This document shows, piece by piece, positions 6,034 to 8,540 of a stretch of 8,540 nucleotides of DNA. The position numbers and the translations under genes are program-made. The DNA lies in the NCBI GenBank assembly GCA_937885175.1, contig CAKZZO010000076.1, positions 1-8,540 on the forward strand, given 5' to 3'. Within the stretch, counting starts at the first letter, position 1. Each line of letters starts with the position of its first letter. Source of the DNA: an uncultured Treponema sp. (lineage in GTDB: Bacteria; Spirochaetota; Spirochaetia; Treponematales; Treponemataceae). The notes beneath the pieces were generated by a model that was not told where the DNA came from, did no database searches, and saw only the letters and a list, made by a program, of their open reading frames with translations.

Positions 6034-8154
6034 ATGAAAAAACTATGGAGAAGTATTGGAGCGTTGCTGTGCGCTTCAGTTTTGCTCACTTCGTTTGTGG
6101 GCTGTGGCGATGGTGACGACGATGATGATGGCGGTGATACAAACCGCTACTCGTTTGCCAACATATCGGTGGGGCGGGCCTACATTGGCGGTTCCTTGAT
6201 CTACAATCCTGGCGGGAACTATTCACATCTGTCTGCGGGAACGGTGGTTGCTGTACGCGAAGGTAGGCTCAAAGTAAAGGGAACTGAAACTGTCGATGTC
6301 TACAATGAAGACACTACAACGCAGACGGAAAATCCTACGCCAACGGGAACAGACACCATTACCGTGTACGAGGATGACGCAGAAAAAGCGCGCTTCGGCT
6401 ATATTACAATCTCTTCTATTGATTCTAGCGCGGTGTCGTTTGTCCACACACGGTATGCCATAGACGGCACTAGCAGTGTGAATACTTCCTACAAAGTGGA
6501 GGCGGGAAAAAGCGTTGACATAAACGGCGACTCTATTCCCGATGTTTCCTATGCCGCACCCGCCTTGAAGCGCAGCGGTTTTGAGAATGCCATGTGGCTT
6601 ACCTTTGAATGTACGGAAGACACGACCACCACAATGTACAGCACATTCTCTCAGGATGCTGCCCGAGTCGCCGTGCGTGCCGCAGATGACGCGACCATAG
6701 AGACAACGGATATTGGTCTGTACGGCATAAACTCAAACGGCAATTTTATCTACATGGTCAATTCGTCAAACGACGCGGTAAATTCGTCTGAGGCGGCAAT
6801 TGGTGCATATTCGGCTGCCTACGGTGATTTTGTCATCGTTCTAGATGGAGACAATGCGGAAAATTCCGATGACGCTTCGGACAGTTACACCGTTGTCGCA
6901 AATGATGACGGCACAAAACTTATCCCTGCGCAGGAACTTACTGCCTTTGAGTATTCATATAAGGCAATCCAGTTTCCGCATGACGATGGACCTGCGCTCC
7001 TGCTCAAAGCCCTGCCCGCATCGCTTGTCGGCGCGGACATTCCTACCGCAAAGGCAGACGGCGTTAGCAGACTGAATGCTATTCTGGCAGACAGAAGTGC
7101 GGCAAAAATTCTGCTGGAGGCAAATGGCGAAAGCGTTGCTAGTGAGACTGAGGCGGAAATCTCTTCCTGTACCGATGCGCAGTATGTTCGCGCTGTTCGC
7201 CGCATTATTGACGAATGTTATCCGGCTTCTCCCAACGCAGAGGCAGCCCGTGCGGACATAAACGCCATGTTCCCCTATATGGCGATGAATCTGTCCGATA
7301 CGATACACACATACGATGAAAGTGCAAACGATAGCGATGCTTCAGAAAGCGTAGCCTTGATAAACGATATGGCGTCTGCCCGTGCCGCTTCCTATGATTC
7401 CTACAAAGCAGAGTATAAGTCCATAAAGAATGATTTTTCCAACTATTTTAGCATTAAACTCACCAAATTTAAGGACACCAAGGTACTCGACGGGATTACC
7501 GTGGCTATCGGCGTAAAGGGTACGGCATCTGTTACAGGCTCTCGTGCCGAACTGGGGCTTACGGCGGCAATCTACCTTGACTTGGACTTGAATCTTACGC
7601 AGGATACGATTGACAGTATAACAAAAGCACTGCAAGAAAAAATTCCTGAAGACAAAAAGCCAAAGTTTGAAAAGACATTTATGGTTGGACCCGTTCCGCT
7701 TACCATTGGCGGAGAACTGTCTTTCGGAATTGATTTTAAGGTGACGACCGATGGCAACAAAAAAGCACTTGACTTGTACGCAGGATATGTGGGCATGTAC
7801 GGCGCAGGTGTAACGGCGGGCGCAAACTACGGCTGGAAAAAACGTGGCAGATGGATAAAAATAAAAATTCCCTACATCAACTTCTTTGCAGATCCGTATT
7901 TGGTGAACCGAACCTCATACTATTTTGGCCCAAAAACGGCGAATATTGGTGCGAGTTTCCCCATCAAAAACGGCATAGGCATAAAAACAAAGATAGAGCC
8001 TTCCGTTCCCAGCGTTAGCACGGAAGAAGTGTCGTATCAGTTGACTATAACAGCAAAATGTAACCTGAAGATAAAGGTGCTTGTCTTTAGTTTTAAGAAA
8101 GACCTGCTGAAAAAAGAACTGGTAAACAAGAAAGTCGTGCTCTACAAAAAATAA
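6034..8154 (+). CDS. Large lipoprotein of unknown family with acidic linker and beta-rich C-terminal region
   Basis: I do not recognise this 706-residue family. The signal peptide (MKKLWRS, then a hydrophobic stretch) ends in lipobox SFVGC (C24), followed at once by an acidic Asp/Gly linker (residues 25-35) that probably spaces the protein from the membrane. Residues about 38-300 are Thr/Ser/Asp-rich and look beta-structured. They include DINGDSIPD at 162-170, close to the DxNxDxxxD calcium-binding loop of thrombospondin-type-3 and related repeats, and a second acidic patch near 271-283. Residues about 330-470 are helical. From about 470 to the end the sequence alternates hydrophobic and polar residues with many glycines (VAIGVKGTASVTG at 490-502, LTIGGELSFGIDF at 556-568), suggesting a beta-sandwich or barrel, and it finishes Lys-rich. 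A good ribosome site fixes the start. It is transcribed away from the PnrA-like/C13 lipoprotein pair and ends before two terminator-like hairpins. Confidence 0.85.
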   Translation: MKKLWRSIGALLCASVLLTSFVGCGDGDDDDDGGDTNRYSFANISVGRAYIGGSLIYNPGGNYSHLSAGTVVAVREGRLKVKGTETVDVYNEDTTTQTENPTPTGTDTITVYEDDAEKARFGYITISSIDSSAVSFVHTRYAIDGTSSVNTSYKVEAGKSVDINGDSIPDVSYAAPALKRSGFENAMWLTFECTEDTTTTMYSTFSQDAARVAVRAADDATIETTDIGLYGINSNGNFIYMVNSSNDAVNSSEAAIGAYSAAYGDFVIVLDGDNAENSDDASDSYTVVANDDGTKLIPAQELTAFEYSYKAIQFPHDDGPALLLKALPASLVGADIPTAKADGVSRLNAILADRSAAKILLEANGESVASETEAEISSCTDAQYVRAVRRIIDECYPASPNAEAARADINAMFPYMAMNLSDTIHTYDESANDSDASESVALINDMASARAASYDSYKAEYKSIKNDFSNYFSIKLTKFKDTKVLDGITVAIGVKGTASVTGSRAELGLTAAIYLDLDLNLTQDTIDSITKALQEKIPEDKKPKFEKTFMVGPVPLTIGGELSFGIDFKVTTDGNKKALDLYAGYVGMYGAGVTAGANYGWKKRGRWIKIKIPYINFFADPYLVNRTSYYFGPKTANIGASFPIKNGIGIKTKIEPSVPSVSTEEVSYQLTITAKCNLKIKVLVFSFKKDLLKKELVNKKVVLYKK

Positions 8155-8274
8155 AAAGGCAGCAAGCAAAAAAAGGCGGCACGGGATTCGTGAAGTTTCC
8201 GCGTGCCGCCCTGTATTCTGAAAGGCAAATGGATTTTCGGGGCAAGCCCGAAAATCCATTTGCCTTTGAACTTT
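8155..8274. other. Convergent intergenic region with two hairpins
   Basis: This 120-base spacer between the stops of the 706-residue lipoprotein gene and the chemotaxis receptor gene is taken up almost entirely by two consecutive hairpins, annotated separately. No coding sequence or promoter was seen. Confidence 0.7.
8168..8210 (-). terminator. Intrinsic terminator for the chemotaxis receptor gene
   Basis: A perfect 9-bp GC-rich stem pairs GGCGGCACG at 8175-8183 with CGTGCCGCC at 8202-8210, extendable by three inner pairs past a one-base bulge. Read on the minus strand it is followed directly by seven T (complement of the A run at 8168-8174). This is the classic rho-independent pattern and points to the receptor gene as client. 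On the plus strand no T run follows it. Confidence 0.8.
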
Positions 8275-8276
8275 TT
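8221..8276 (+). terminator. Long perfect hairpin, likely terminator for the 706-residue lipoprotein gene
   Basis: A perfect 21-bp inverted repeat pairs 8221-8241 with 8247-8267 around a five-base loop (GCAAG). On the plus strand it is followed by GAAC and then five T at 8272-8276, consistent with termination of the lipoprotein transcript. The T run abuts the stop codon of the convergent receptor gene. The stem is longer than most intrinsic terminators, so an RNase III site or a dispersed palindromic repeat is an alternative. Confidence 0.6.
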
Positions 8277-8540
8277 ATACCTTGAACTTGTCTACCTGTT
8301 CACCAATCTGTGAGATTGATTCCTTTACTTTGTTAGAGATGTCGCTCAGCGTTGCACCGGTCTCGTTAATCTTGCGGGCACCGATTGACATTTCCTCCAT
8401 GCTTGCGTTCATGGCCATGGTGGCGTTCTGCAGGTTGGTCACTTCGGAAAGAATCATCTTGTTGCCTTCTTCCATTTCAGATGACGCGTTGCGGACTTCC
8501 ACCGTGCTGTCGTTCATGTTGTGCAGGGCTTCGGTAATCT
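8275..8540 (-). CDS. Methyl-accepting chemotaxis protein, C-terminal part (runs off the window)
   Basis: This is the partial 3' end of a chemotaxis receptor gene; the open frame continues through the right edge, so the start lies outside. About 87 residues are visible, beginning ITEALHNMNDSTVEV. They form the distal part of the cytoplasmic antiparallel coiled coil: heptad-patterned helix, the Ala/Met/Glu-rich stretch MNASMEEMS, then INETGATLSDISNKVKESI and the terminus IGEQVDKFKV. This terminus is typical of spirochaete receptors as I recall them, and there is no NWETF-type pentapeptide for CheR/CheB tethering. Receptors of this kind signal through CheW to CheA and the flagellar motor, and the helix carries adaptation-type Glu/Gln positions. 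The sensory domain cannot be assessed. The stop lies beside the 21-bp hairpin, and a separate GC-rich terminator with a T7 tail follows on this strand. Confidence 0.88.
   Translation of the reverse strand, partial: ITEALHNMNDSTVEVRNASSEMEEGNKMILSEVTNLQNATMAMNASMEEMSIGARKINETGATLSDISNKVKESISQIGEQVDKFKV

Noticed and set aside
1..8540. CRISPR arrays, insertion sequences, tRNA or rRNA genes
   Set aside because: No regularly spaced direct repeats, transposase motifs with flanking inverted repeats, or RNA-gene signatures were seen on either strand.

Overview
The window looks like a chromosomal segment from a spirochaete, most likely a host-associated Treponema relative. This rests on the C-terminus of the chemotaxis receptor at the right edge, three consecutive lipoproteins with loose lipoboxes, a PnrA/Bmp-type lipoprotein, and a purH-type gene lacking the cyclohydrolase half. 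The genus is an inference from gene style. No rRNA or other marker is present, and base composition looks moderate (roughly half G+C by eye).

Layout. (1) Positions 1-163 are a leader with a perfect TATAAT box. (2) Positions 164-2585 are a tightly coupled plus-strand operon: a stand-alone AICAR formyltransferase (purH C-terminal half) followed by two HAD-superfamily hydrolases, each joined to the preceding gene by a TAATG stop/start overlap. (3) Only six bases separate this operon's last stop from the stop of a convergent minus-strand pair (2592-5922). That pair is a PnrA/Bmp-like lipoprotein followed, with a 20-base overlap, by a 750-residue lipoprotein. The latter fuses a type-1 periplasmic binding fold to a legumain/GPI8-like C13 cysteine protease domain. 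(4) A 111-base divergent promoter region leads to a 706-residue lipoprotein of unknown family (6034-8154). (5) Two strong hairpins (8175-8210 and 8221-8267) separate this gene from the 3' end of a convergent methyl-accepting chemotaxis protein gene that runs off the right edge.

How the parts may work together. The left operon is housekeeping: late de novo purine synthesis plus two small phosphatase-type enzymes. The central part is the unusual one. A PnrA-like binding lipoprotein, a binding-domain/C13-protease lipoprotein and a divergently transcribed large lipoprotein all point to the cell envelope. No permease or ATPase is present, so the two binding folds are more likely sensors or regulatory modules than transporter components. 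The candidate new system is a ligand-responsive, membrane-anchored legumain-like protease acting on envelope proteins, with the neighbouring 706-residue lipoprotein as one possible substrate. The domain calls and conserved His/Cys are read from the sequence. The ligand control and substrate are inference.
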